A DNA stretch of 64,000 nucleotides from JALHOM01 sp964615775 (GTDB lineage: Bacteria > Patescibacteriota > Saccharimonadia > Saccharimonadales > 2-12-FULL-41-12), in NCBI GenBank assembly GCA_964615775.1, contig CAZTQB010000003.1:41262-105261 (forward strand), read 5' to 3'. Under the pieces are notes generated by a model, which was not told the origin of the DNA, did not search any database, and saw only the letters and a program-made list of their open reading frames with translations. Below, in pieces: positions 9,033-16,441 of the stretch. Within the stretch, counting starts at the first letter, position 1. Each line of letters opens with the position of its first letter. A program made the translations under genes and the position numbers.

Positions 9033-9452
9033 GTGTCAACGGTAGTTGTTGTGTCAGGTATTTTGCTGAAAAATAACAAAATTTTATTAGCCAAAAGGTC
9101 GTCGACTAAAAAAATAGCTCCAGGTGAGTGGCATATTCCAGGTGGACATGTTGAGTTTAGTGAGCATCCAAAACTATCACTGGAGCGTGAGTTTATGGAG
9201 GAACTACAACTAAAAGTCGAAGTCACAAAGCCATTAGCCGTCCATTCTTTTGTAGAAGATAGTGAGCATGTCATAATCATAACTTTTTTGGTTAGAACAA
9301 AAGAAATCCCAAAAGTTATTAAATTTGATTCAAGTGAGACAGCCGAAGTAACTTGGGCTGATATTACAGAATCACGCCAATTGCTGCCCAAGCAAAAACA
9401 CGACTACAAAACTATCGAAATTATAAACGATTTTGGCACTCTTGATTCTTGA
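9033..9452 (+). CDS. NUDIX hydrolase
   Basis: 139 aa, GTG start. The Nudix box is visible as GHVEFSE, seven residues, then REFMEELQL, matching Gx5Ex7REUxEExGU except that the late Gly is Gln. The family hydrolyses nucleoside diphosphates linked to another moiety; small members of this type often act on oxidised or unusual NTPs. The 3' end overlaps the CIRCE operator of hrcA (stop codon 9450-9452 lies inside the spacer and right arm). It is tightly packed behind gmk. Confidence 0.88.
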   Translation: MSTVVVVSGILLKNNKILLAKRSSTKKIAPGEWHIPGGHVEFSEHPKLSLEREFMEELQLKVEVTKPLAVHSFVEDSEHVIIITFLVRTKEIPKVIKFDSSETAEVTWADITESRQLLPKQKHDYKTIEIINDFGTLDS

Positions 9453-9470
9453 GTGCCAAAAAGTTATAAT
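9433..9470 (+). promoter_or_regulatory. CIRCE operator and promoter of hrcA-grpE
   Basis: The inverted repeat TTGGCACTC-N9-GAGTGCCAA (9433-9459) is a perfect 9-bp-arm CIRCE element, the HrcA binding site. The spacer begins with TTGATT (9442-9447), a good -35 box. A consensus TATAAT lies 17 bases later at 9465-9470, and the hrcA ATG follows 7 bases after that. The operator therefore covers the promoter, and transcription is predicted to start at or next to the ATG. Confidence 0.93.
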
Positions 9471-9477
9471 ACCTTTT

Positions 9478-10188
9478 ATGATAACTGATAGACAAGCCCA
9501 GATTTTGTGTGCCGTAGTCGAGCAGTATGCCGAGGTAGCTGCCCCTGTAGGTAGTAATTTGTTGGCTAAAGTATTTAACGTATCAAGTGCCACAATTCGC
9601 TCAGAAATGGCAGAGTTAGAGCGAAGTGGCTATATTGAGCAGCCACATACCTCAGCTGGGCGTGTACCGACAGATAAAGGCTATCGTTTTTATGTCAATC
9701 AATTCAATGAGCAAGCCACTAGCTCTAGTTTGGATAGACGAGCAGAACGAGCTTTAGCGGCTAGAGTTGAATCAGGCGGGGCATCGGTTGATAGAACTAT
9801 TCGTAACGCTGTCGATACACTTGTGGAATTAACTCACAACTTAGGCATTGGTACTATTGGTGATAGGTTTTATATGTCAGGTTTGACCAATTTATTTAAT
9901 CAACCAGAATTTGCCAGTGGTGAACATGTGCGTGATGTGGCCAGACTGTTAGATAACTTAGAACCATGGCTTTACGAGGTTGCTCCTAATGAGCCGCTAA
10001 GTGTTTATATTGGTCATGAAAATCCAATTGGTCGTAACAGTGGCTGTAGTCTAATAATTAGCCGATTTAGAAGTCCTTATAGTGACCGAAGCTATGTTGG
10101 AGTTCTAGGTCCGACTCGCCAAAGTTATGGCCAGGTTATGAACTTGGTTAAGCGAACTGGCGAGGCGTTAGAGGAAACGTTATTTTAA
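9478..10188 (+). CDS. hrcA: heat-inducible transcription repressor HrcA (short form)
   Basis: 236 aa. The N-terminal winged helix reads ITDRQAQILCAVVEQYAEVA then VSSATIRSEMAELERSGYIEQPHTSAGRVPTDKGYRFYV, which is diagnostic of HrcA. The rest is a shortened GAF-like region; typical HrcA is about 340 aa, so part of the inducer/dimerisation portion is missing. HrcA binds CIRCE and represses chaperone genes, with activity tuned by chaperonin in model species. The ATG at 9478 was chosen over an upstream in-frame GTG/ATG-like extension, because that would lie inside the CIRCE operator. It is autoregulated by the CIRCE immediately upstream, and grpE follows after 12 bases. Confidence 0.95.
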   Translation: MITDRQAQILCAVVEQYAEVAAPVGSNLLAKVFNVSSATIRSEMAELERSGYIEQPHTSAGRVPTDKGYRFYVNQFNEQATSSSLDRRAERALAARVESGGASVDRTIRNAVDTLVELTHNLGIGTIGDRFYMSGLTNLFNQPEFASGEHVRDVARLLDNLEPWLYEVAPNEPLSVYIGHENPIGRNSGCSLIISRFRSPYSDRSYVGVLGPTRQSYGQVMNLVKRTGEALEETLF

Positions 10189-10200
10189 AAGAGGTGATTT

Positions 10201-10680
10201 ATGAGTAAAGACAGTAAAAAACCAGTCGACTACCAAAAAGTTGCAGAAGAATTGGCTGCCGAAAATACCGGACTAACCGAGGCACTGCAACGTGAACGAG
10301 CTGATGTAACCAATATTCGTCGCCGGCATGATGAACAATTATTAAGTTTGAAATCATCGATAAAAGCTCAAGTTATTACTGAGTTACTGCCTGCCCTTGA
10401 TAATTTAGAGCGAGCCTTAAAACACACTCCCAAAGATATTGCAGACCATGACTATGTAAAAGGTATAAGTGGTGTAGTTAAACAGTTTGAAAAAACTCTA
10501 TCCGATATAGGAGTTGAGCGAATCAAGACTGTTGGCCAGCCATTTGACGCTAATCTGCATGAAGCGGTTAGTATGCAAGAAGCTGGCGGCAAGAAAGAGC
10601 TAGTTTCGGAAGAGCTACAGTCTGGCTATAAGATTGGTGACGATGTGATTCGTCACGCAATGGTAAAAGTTACAAGATAA
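10201..10680 (+). CDS. grpE: nucleotide exchange factor GrpE
   Basis: 159 aa. It has an N-terminal coiled coil, then the ITELLPALDNLERALKH segment, and ends with a beta domain containing GQPFDANLHEAVSMQE, the standard GrpE C-terminal signature. GrpE releases ADP from DnaK. It is preceded by AGAGGTG as ribosome binding site and lies in the hrcA operon under CIRCE control. dnaK is in a separate unit 840 bases downstream with its own CIRCE elements. Confidence 0.96.
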   Translation: MSKDSKKPVDYQKVAEELAAENTGLTEALQRERADVTNIRRRHDEQLLSLKSSIKAQVITELLPALDNLERALKHTPKDIADHDYVKGISGVVKQFEKTLSDIGVERIKTVGQPFDANLHEAVSMQEAGGKKELVSEELQSGYKIGDDVIRHAMVKVTR

Positions 10681-10746
10681 GCCTTTTGAATTTAACATAA
10701 GCAGTGTTACTATGAGGTTAGTATTTTATTTTAAATCAAAAACAAA

Positions 10747-11388
10747 GTGCCAGCTAGCTCAGTACTCACCAGAGAAAAAATCGATATTCCTGAAGTTTTA
10801 CAGGGGGTTGAGAGCTTGGGGGCTACACAGCATTTGTCGTACTTAGGAGAGGTTTCGCCTGACTCATATCGTCATTCACTGGCGGTAGGAAACCTAGTTT
10901 TAGGGGCATGTGATTATTATGGTGTAGGTAGCAAAGACACATATACTGCTGGGGTAGCAGCAGTGTTACATGATATCGGCAAAGCTAATCCAGAGGTTGT
11001 AGGTCTTGTTAATTCCGAACATGAGCTAACAGATAATGAGAGGCAAATTGTGGCTGGCCATACTTTTTCAGGTCAAGTTTTATTGTGCGGCTTGTATAGC
11101 CAAGCCAAACGAACTGGCTTAAAAGAGTTGTTGATTCAGGCTGAGCATACGGCTGGCTATCATCATACACCAATAAATGAGATCGATAATGACATAACGA
11201 CTTTAGTTACGCTAGCCGATAGAGCTGAGGCCACTTCGGGTCCTTTAAGGCCTTATCAAAGAACAAGATTGGCACTTAAGCCTCATGAGCTGCTATCTGT
11301 TGCTGAGCGTGAAGTTTCAGTTTTTGATCAAGATCCACTAGAGTTAATTAGATTTTTCCAAGCCGCTTGCCTAAAAAACAGAAAATAA
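10747..11388 (+). CDS. HD-domain phosphohydrolase
   Basis: 213 aa from a GTG start; no ATG is available in frame upstream. The metal-binding residues are visible as YRHSLAVGNLV, LHDIGK (His75-Asp76), a later GHTFSG and HTAGYHH, and a final LADRAEA, in the order expected for HD (PF01966) domains. This type includes metal-dependent phosphohydrolases acting on nucleotides or second messengers; the substrate is unknown. It sits between grpE and dnaK, where it could be read with the heat-shock unit, but a separate promoter around 10711-10735 cannot be excluded. It ends four bases before the dnaK CIRCE. Confidence 0.8.
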   Translation: MPASSVLTREKIDIPEVLQGVESLGATQHLSYLGEVSPDSYRHSLAVGNLVLGACDYYGVGSKDTYTAGVAAVLHDIGKANPEVVGLVNSEHELTDNERQIVAGHTFSGQVLLCGLYSQAKRTGLKELLIQAEHTAGYHHTPINEIDNDITTLVTLADRAEATSGPLRPYQRTRLALKPHELLSVAEREVSVFDQDPLELIRFFQAACLKNRK

Positions 11389-11391
11389 AAA

Positions 11392-11430
11392 TTAGCACTC
11401 TTGACATGTGAGTGCTAATTTTGGTATTAT
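11392..11430 (+). promoter_or_regulatory. first CIRCE operator and promoter of dnaK
   Basis: TTAGCACTC-N9-GAGTGCTAA (11392-11418) is a perfect consensus CIRCE. Its spacer starts with a consensus TTGACA (11401-11406), and TATTAT lies 18 bases later at 11425-11430. The predicted transcript begins near 11437, so the second CIRCE lies in or just at the 5' end of this transcript. Confidence 0.95.
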
Positions 11431-11439
11431 CTTTAAGTA

Positions 11440-11474
11440 TTGGCACTTACATATATTGAGTGCTAAAATATAAC
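11440..11474 (+). promoter_or_regulatory. second CIRCE operator upstream of dnaK
   Basis: TTGGCACTT-N9-GAGTGCTAA (11440-11466) is a CIRCE with a slightly imperfect left arm. A TTACAT hexamer (11447-11452) and TATAAC (11469-11474) are 16 bases apart and may form a second, downstream promoter. Two CIRCEs in tandem suggest tighter HrcA control of dnaK than of hrcA or dnaJ. Confidence 0.85.
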
Positions 11475-11525
11475 TACGAATTTTAATAATTAAATATAAA
11501 TAAAATATAACGACGAGGAGTAAAA

Positions 11526-13430
11526 ATGGGAAAGATAATAGGAATTGATTTAGGTACAACTAACAGTGCGATGGCAGTTATGCAATCTGGCAAACCAGAA
11601 ATTATTGCTAATAGCGAAGGTAATAGAACTACGCCAAGTGTAGTTGCGATTGGCAAAAACAAAGATCGTTTGGTTGGCCAAGTAGCTAACCGTCAACGCG
11701 TAACCAATCCTGAGAACACAATTTTTGGTGTAAAGCGACTAATAGGTCGTAAATTTACGGATAAAGAGGTCCAAAAAGATATCAAACTTATGCCTTTTAA
11801 GATTGAGAAAAAAGGTTCAGGTGTGCAGGTGGAGATGGACGGCAAAGGCTATACCCCAGAGGAAGTCTCGGCTATGATACTTAGTAAGCTTAAGGCTGAT
11901 GCTGAAGCCTTCTTGGGTGAGCCAGTAACAGAGGCAGTGATTACCGTACCGGCTTATTTTGATGATTCACAACGTCAGGCTACCAAAGATGCTGGTAAAA
12001 TTGCAGGACTAGAAGTTAAGCGTATAATCAATGAGCCAACTGCTGCAGCACTTGCCTATGGGCTGGAAAAAGGCAAGGAAGAGAAAATTGCAGTTTTTGA
12101 CCTTGGTGGTGGTACGTTTGATGTGTCAATTTTGCAGCTTGGTGATGGTGTTTTTGAGGTGTTAAGTACTAATGGCGATACACATCTAGGTGGTGAAGAT
12201 TTTGACCTACGGATTGTTAACCATTTTGTTGATGAGTTTAAAAAAGAATCTGGCATAGATGTAACCAACGACAAGGCTGCTATGCAGAGGCTAAAAGAAG
12301 AAGCCGAAAAAGCAAAAAAAGAACTGTCAACTACAGAGGTAGCAGATATTAATTTGCCATTTCTTACGGCTGACGCCGATGGCCCAAAGCACTTCGAGTA
12401 TAAATTGACTCGAGCTAAATTGATCGAGCTAGTTGGTGATTTGATTGAGAAAACCGCTGTTCCTTGTGAGAAAGCTCTAAAAGATGCCAAATTGAAAGCT
12501 AGTGACATAAACGAAGTAATTTTGGTTGGTGGTATGACTCGTATGCCAGCTGTGATTGAGGAAGTTAAGAAGATCTTTGGCAAAGACCCTAAACAAGGCG
12601 TTAACCCGGATGAAGTTGTAGCAGTTGGTGCGGCTATCCAAGGTGGTGTTTTGCAAGGTGATGTTAAAGATGTGTTACTGCTTGACGTAACTCCTTTGAG
12701 TCTTGGTATTGAAACTATGGGTGGTATTGCCACTAAGCTAATCGAGCGTAATACTACTATTCCAACATCTAAGAGTGAAACATTCTCGACGGCTGCCGAC
12801 AACCAGCCAAGTGTAGAAATCCATGTTGTGCAAGGTGAACGCGAAATGGTAACCGACAATAAATCACTAGGCCGATTTGTGCTAGACGGCATTGCTCCAG
12901 CACCGCGTGGGGTACCGCAAATTGAAGTAATATTTAACCTTGATGCTAACGGAATATTGAATGTAACGGCAAAAGATAAAGGTACTGGCAAAGAGCAGAG
13001 CATAACTATCCAAAACAGTGGTAATTTGTCTAAAGATGAAGTTGAAAAAGCAGCTAAAGAAGCTGAAGCACATGCCGAGGAAGATAAGAAAAAACGTGAA
13101 GCAATTGAAGTTCGTAACAACCTTGAAAATGCCATCTATCAGGCAGAAAAGCTGAAGAGTGACAGTAAAGACAAACTATCTGAAGATGACATTAAGTCTA
13201 TTGAAGAGGCAACTGAAGTGGCCAAGAAGGTTCAAGTTGACGAAAAAGCTGACAAAGAAGCCATAGAGGCAGCTCTAAAAGAGCTAAATGATAAAATCAT
13301 GCCAATTGGTGCAAAAATGTATGAACAGGCCGCCAAAGAAGCTGAAGCCAAGAATAGTGAAGAGTCTGACAAGAAAGCCGATGACAAAGATGAGCCAGTA
13401 GAAGGCGAAGTTGTCGACGACAAAAAGTAG
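11526..13430 (+). CDS. dnaK: molecular chaperone DnaK (Hsp70)
   Basis: 634 aa, normal length. It opens with GKIIGIDLGTTNSAMAVM, and the ATPase domain includes NEPTAAALAYG and DLGGGTFDVSIL. The substrate-binding domain and helical lid follow, ending in an acidic tail. DnaK folds and remodels proteins with DnaJ and GrpE. Unlike many genes here it has a strong Shine-Dalgarno sequence (GAGGAG) and a leader of roughly 50-90 bases, depending on promoter. It is preceded by two CIRCE elements and followed by a strong terminator, so it is monocistronic. Confidence 0.98.
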   Translation: MGKIIGIDLGTTNSAMAVMQSGKPEIIANSEGNRTTPSVVAIGKNKDRLVGQVANRQRVTNPENTIFGVKRLIGRKFTDKEVQKDIKLMPFKIEKKGSGVQVEMDGKGYTPEEVSAMILSKLKADAEAFLGEPVTEAVITVPAYFDDSQRQATKDAGKIAGLEVKRIINEPTAAALAYGLEKGKEEKIAVFDLGGGTFDVSILQLGDGVFEVLSTNGDTHLGGEDFDLRIVNHFVDEFKKESGIDVTNDKAAMQRLKEEAEKAKKELSTTEVADINLPFLTADADGPKHFEYKLTRAKLIELVGDLIEKTAVPCEKALKDAKLKASDINEVILVGGMTRMPAVIEEVKKIFGKDPKQGVNPDEVVAVGAAIQGGVLQGDVKDVLLLDVTPLSLGIETMGGIATKLIERNTTIPTSKSETFSTAADNQPSVEIHVVQGEREMVTDNKSLGRFVLDGIAPAPRGVPQIEVIFNLDANGILNVTAKDKGTGKEQSITIQNSGNLSKDEVEKAAKEAEAHAEEDKKKREAIEVRNNLENAIYQAEKLKSDSKDKLSEDDIKSIEEATEVAKKVQVDEKADKEAIEAALKELNDKIMPIGAKMYEQAAKEAEAKNSEESDKKADDKDEPVEGEVVDDKK

Positions 13431-13461
13431 TTTTTTATTAAATAAACTAAAACTCTACTAA

Positions 13462-13503
13462 ATAGCCCCTTAAGGAGTAGTCTACTCCAGGGGCTATTTT
13501 AAT
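13462..13503 (+). terminator. rho-independent terminator after dnaK
   Basis: Arms AATAGCCCCT (13462-13471) and AGGGGCTATT (13490-13499) pair perfectly. The loop itself contains a second hairpin, GGAGTAGTCTACTCC. A short T-run follows. Confidence 0.9.
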
Positions 13504-13580
13504 TGTGCTTAAATATTTTTAATAGTAGTAGGTTATAAACTAAATAAGGAAAAAGTATGAAACATTGAAATCCAATTATT

Positions 13581-14024
13581 GTGGCACTGCTCATGTTAGT
13601 AACACTTGGAATCTACCAAATATATTGGGAAGTTGTAACCAAAATAGAAATGACCAAAAAAGGGGCAGACATTCCTACATCGTGGCTTATAATTATACCG
13701 ATTGTTAACTTGTGGTGGGCCTATAAGTATTGTACGGGGGTAGAAAAAGTTACTAATGGGAAGATGTCTGGAGTACTGGCACTGGTATTGTATTTTTGTC
13801 TGAGCATTATTGGTTTGGCGATTATTCAAGATGCCTTCAATAAAGTAGATGCAGTACCAACCATAAGCCAGCTTAACCCACAGGGTCCGTTGCAAAATAA
13901 TCAATTTACTTCAACTTCTCAGCCTCAGTCAACACCGGCATCTACTTTCACTAGCTCAGATCAGTTGCAGACTCAATATCAACAGCCTCCAACTAACCCC
14001 AGCCTACCTTTATCACTTGTTTAG
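13581..14024 (+). CDS. DUF4234-like membrane protein with an interrupted N-terminus
   Basis: From the GTG at 13581 this is 147 aa. The segment VTLGIYQIYWEV, then PIVNLWWAYKY and a third hydrophobic stretch, matches the DUF4234 layout of small membrane proteins; a Pro/Gln/Ser-rich tail of about 50 residues follows. In the same frame, an ATG at 13557 with an AAGGA ribosome binding site starts MKH, then a TGA stop (13566-13568), then NPIIVALL. DUF4234 proteins commonly begin MK(H/R)RxP, so the TGA probably replaced CGA. Either translation restarts at GTG 13581 or the gene is damaged. Function unknown. Confidence 0.7.
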   Translation: MALLMLVTLGIYQIYWEVVTKIEMTKKGADIPTSWLIIIPIVNLWWAYKYCTGVEKVTNGKMSGVLALVLYFCLSIIGLAIIQDAFNKVDAVPTISQLNPQGPLQNNQFTSTSQPQSTPASTFTSSDQLQTQYQQPPTNPSLPLSLV

Positions 14025-14036
14025 AAAGTTTATATT

Positions 14037-14083
14037 AAAAAAGCTAGACTTTGTTTCGTTAGAAATTAGTCTAGCTTTTTAGC
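14037..14083. terminator. bidirectional terminator between DUF4234 and aquaporin genes
   Basis: Stem AAAAAGCTAGACT (about 14038-14050) pairs with AGTCTAGCTTTTT (14068-14080). The A-run and T-run on opposite sides let it work for both converging genes. Confidence 0.9.
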
Positions 14084-14096
14084 TTTATCTAGCTGA

Positions 14097-14729
14097 TTAC
14101 TTCGAGCGGCGAACCTTGACCTTGGCTGGAGCTGTTGCTCTAACTTTAGTTTGAGCTTCCATGGCTAATGGCACCATCCAACCGGCTACATAAGCACCTA
14201 AGACACCACCGATCAGTGGTCCGATGATTGATGATACAGATGTATTTTGAAGTCCGAATGCGAGAGCTGGATTAACTACACCGCCTAGCATGCAACCCAA
14301 GAACAACGAGCCACCGAAGGCAGCTGCCAGCTGGATACCTTTCAGTCCTTGATTTAGTGCTAGAACTCCACCCATCAAAAATATAGCACCACCTAAAATC
14401 TCTATAACTAAACTTTTGGTGTCAATCGCCGTGAAGTTAAATTTTAGACCAGACATATCGCTGGCACTAATATACTCGTATACTACTTTAGCAATTAAAG
14501 CACCGGCTAGCTGAGCCACCCAGTACATTGCCATCTTAGTAGCATTGATCTTCTTAACAGCTGCTAAGCCTATAGACACTGCTGGGTTAACGTGTGACCC
14601 TGAGATGCCTCCGATAATTAGCATTAAAACACCTAGTGCCACAAATGGGTTAACGCCCATCAGCACCGCCATTGTCAGCAGGAACGTACCAACTAACTCA
14701 GCAATGAGTATTATGTTATTTTTGTTCAT
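14097..14729 (-). CDS. aquaporin/MIP family channel
   Basis: 210 aa with six membrane segments. The two half-membrane NPA motifs are HVNPAVS (48-50) and VVNPALAFG (153-155). Members conduct water, glycerol or other small neutral solutes across the cytoplasmic membrane. The usual Arg right after the second NPA, part of the selectivity filter, is Leu here, so selectivity may be unusual. The C-terminus is strongly basic (KVRATAPAKVKVRRSK). A perfect AAGGAGG ribosome binding site precedes the ATG. It is divergent from the YggT-like gene with 138 bases between starts. Confidence 0.92.
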   Translation of the reverse strand: MNKNNIILIAELVGTFLLTMAVLMGVNPFVALGVLMLIIGGISGSHVNPAVSIGLAAVKKINATKMAMYWVAQLAGALIAKVVYEYISASDMSGLKFNFTAIDTKSLVIEILGGAIFLMGGVLALNQGLKGIQLAAAFGGSLFLGCMLGGVVNPALAFGLQNTSVSSIIGPLIGGVLGAYVAGWMVPLAMEAQTKVRATAPAKVKVRRSK

Positions 14730-14867
14730 CTTCCCTCCTTAGTTATGGAATAACTTAAATTAATCATAAAAAATTTCAAAAATCAATAGGTTAGGTAACA
14801 CATATTTTTAATATTTAGGCTTAATAATATAGATACGAGCATAAATCCTAGTAAGGAGGGGAACAAC

Positions 14868-15263
14868 ATGCAAGAAGAACAAACAACAGAAGTAAGAGAA
14901 ACAAATGCCGTTGAAGGTGATACTAATATAAAACGTCAAACCGTGGCTACCAGTAATGCTGCGTCGACTACGACAGTAGTTGGCAGATTAATCTGGTTTG
15001 TCATTGGATTTATCATAGTGATGTTAGCCCTGAGAGTTTTACTGCTATTGCTTGGAGCCAATAAAGGAAATGCGTTTGTAGATTTAGTTTATGGTATAAG
15101 TGGGGTATTCGCTTGGCCATTTTATGGAATTTTTGGTTATGAGCCGAGTTATGGTAAATCAGTCTTTGAGGTCAGTTCTGTGGTGGCGATGTTAGTTTAT
15201 GCCTTGATCGGCTGGGGTGTTGCTAAGCTGGTAACTATTGGGCAAAAGCACCCAGATGCTTAA
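14868..15263 (+). CDS. YggT-like small membrane protein
   Basis: 131 aa. A polar N-terminal 38 residues is followed by two hydrophobic segments (about 40-63 and 97-118). Between them lie LLLLLGANKGNAFVDLVYG and PFYGIFG, which resemble the YggT family repeat (LxLLGAN..N.FV..VY..S..F..P...IF). YggT proteins have loosely defined roles in osmotic or division-related membrane functions. An AAGGAGGGG ribosome binding site precedes the ATG. It ends 30 bases before the dnaJ CIRCE and has no clear terminator. Confidence 0.7.
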   Translation: MQEEQTTEVRETNAVEGDTNIKRQTVATSNAASTTTVVGRLIWFVIGFIIVMLALRVLLLLLGANKGNAFVDLVYGISGVFAWPFYGIFGYEPSYGKSVFEVSSVVAMLVYALIGWGVAKLVTIGQKHPDA

Positions 15264-15293
15264 AATCTTTATTATTTAATTAATTTTCAGAAA

Positions 15294-15331
15294 CTAGCAC
15301 TCTTGAATATGGAGTGCTAGTTTTGTATTAT
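15294..15331 (+). promoter_or_regulatory. CIRCE operator and promoter of dnaJ
   Basis: CTAGCACTC-N9-GAGTGCTAG (15294-15320) is a perfect inverted repeat. The spacer begins TTGAAT (15303-15308) as -35, and 17 bases later TATTAT (15326-15331) is the -10. The dnaJ ATG at 15338 is six bases further on, so this too is predicted to give a leaderless mRNA. Confidence 0.92.
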
Positions 15332-15337
15332 ATATGT

Positions 15338-16441
15338 ATGTCTAAAAGAGATTATTATGAGGTTTTAGGTATAGCCAAAACTGCCTCTGATGACGAGATA
15401 AAAAAAGCTTTTCGCAGAAAGGCAGTAGAGCATCACCCCGATAAAACCGGTGGTGATGATAAAGCATTTAAAGAGGTGAATGAAGCCTATGAAGTTTTAA
15501 AAGACTCTAATAAGCGTCAACGTTATGATCAATTTGGCCATGCTGGAGTCGGTGGAGCGTCCGGTGGCAGTAACCCATTCGAAGGTTTTAGTGGTTTTGG
15601 TGGCAATGCTCAGGAAATGCATTTTGATTTTGGTGATATTTTGGGTGATCTTTTTGGGGGTAATTTTGGTGGTAGACAACAAAGAAATACTCGCGAAGCT
15701 CGAGGTAACGATGTAGAAACAGCTGTAGAAATAACTTTTGAGAATGCAATATTTGGCCTAGAGCATGATCTAAGAATAGACTTGGAAGATGTATGTGAGC
15801 ATTGCAAGGGTACAACGGCCGAACCAGGCCATGAATTGAAAGTTTGTGATACCTGCAAAGGTTCCGGCCAAGTAGTACAGGCTGTGCGAACTGTGTTTGG
15901 TAATATTCAACAAGCTATTACTTGTAAGACCTGCCGTGGAACTGGTAAGGTACCTGAAGTTGCATGTAGTGTTTGTCATGGCAAAGGTACTAAAAAAACC
16001 AATCAAGCAATCAAGCTTAAAATTCCAGCTGGCATAGATGATGGAGCTACAATTCGTTTAAGCGAAAAAGGTGAGGCAGTTGCTAACGGCAAAAAAGGCG
16101 ACATGTACGTGCATGTCAGGGTCAGGCCGCACAAAAAGTTTACACGTGAAGGTCAATTAATACTTAGCCGTGAACATGTTGGCATGGTTGATGCGGTCCT
16201 AGGTACTGATATAAAAGTAGACACTGTCGACGGTGAGGTTGTTATGAAAATTCCGGCTGGTACCCAGAGCGGAACTGATTTTAAACTATCTGGTCATGGT
16301 GTGCCGCATTTAAAGACGGGTAATCGTGGATCTCAGATTGTTACAATAATCGTAGATACACCAACTAAAATTTCCAAAAAACAGAAGGAACTTTTAGAAG
16401 AGTTTAGAGAAAGTTCAAAAAAATCATTCTTCGGAATTTAA
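15338..16441 (+). CDS. dnaJ: chaperone protein DnaJ
   Basis: 367 aa from MSKRDYYEVLG; an upstream in-frame ATG would start inside the promoter. The J domain carries HHPDKTGG. A Gly/Phe-rich linker follows, then four zinc repeats (CEHCKGTT, CDTCKGSG, CKTCRGTG, CSVCHGKG) and the C-terminal substrate domains. DnaJ delivers clients to DnaK and stimulates its ATPase. Spacing to the CIRCE promoter indicates heat-shock control by HrcA. The stop codon overlaps that of the convergent lyase gene by four bases, so no terminator separates them. Confidence 0.98.
   Translation: MSKRDYYEVLGIAKTASDDEIKKAFRRKAVEHHPDKTGGDDKAFKEVNEAYEVLKDSNKRQRYDQFGHAGVGGASGGSNPFEGFSGFGGNAQEMHFDFGDILGDLFGGNFGGRQQRNTREARGNDVETAVEITFENAIFGLEHDLRIDLEDVCEHCKGTTAEPGHELKVCDTCKGSGQVVQAVRTVFGNIQQAITCKTCRGTGKVPEVACSVCHGKGTKKTNQAIKLKIPAGIDDGATIRLSEKGEAVANGKKGDMYVHVRVRPHKKFTREGQLILSREHVGMVDAVLGTDIKVDTVDGEVVMKIPAGTQSGTDFKLSGHGVPHLKTGNRGSQIVTIIVDTPTKISKKQKELLEEFRESSKKSFFGI

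Noticed and set aside
12056..13135. Long open frame antisense to dnaK
   Set aside because: Ser/Leu-rich shadow of a highly expressed gene; no ribosome site, promoter or family match.
13566..13568. UGA read as glycine (code 25), as in Gracilibacteria
   Set aside because: UGA ends gmk, the NUDIX gene, ruvA, the RimB-like, DUF192 and EF-hand genes at positions where the family also ends, so it is a stop here.
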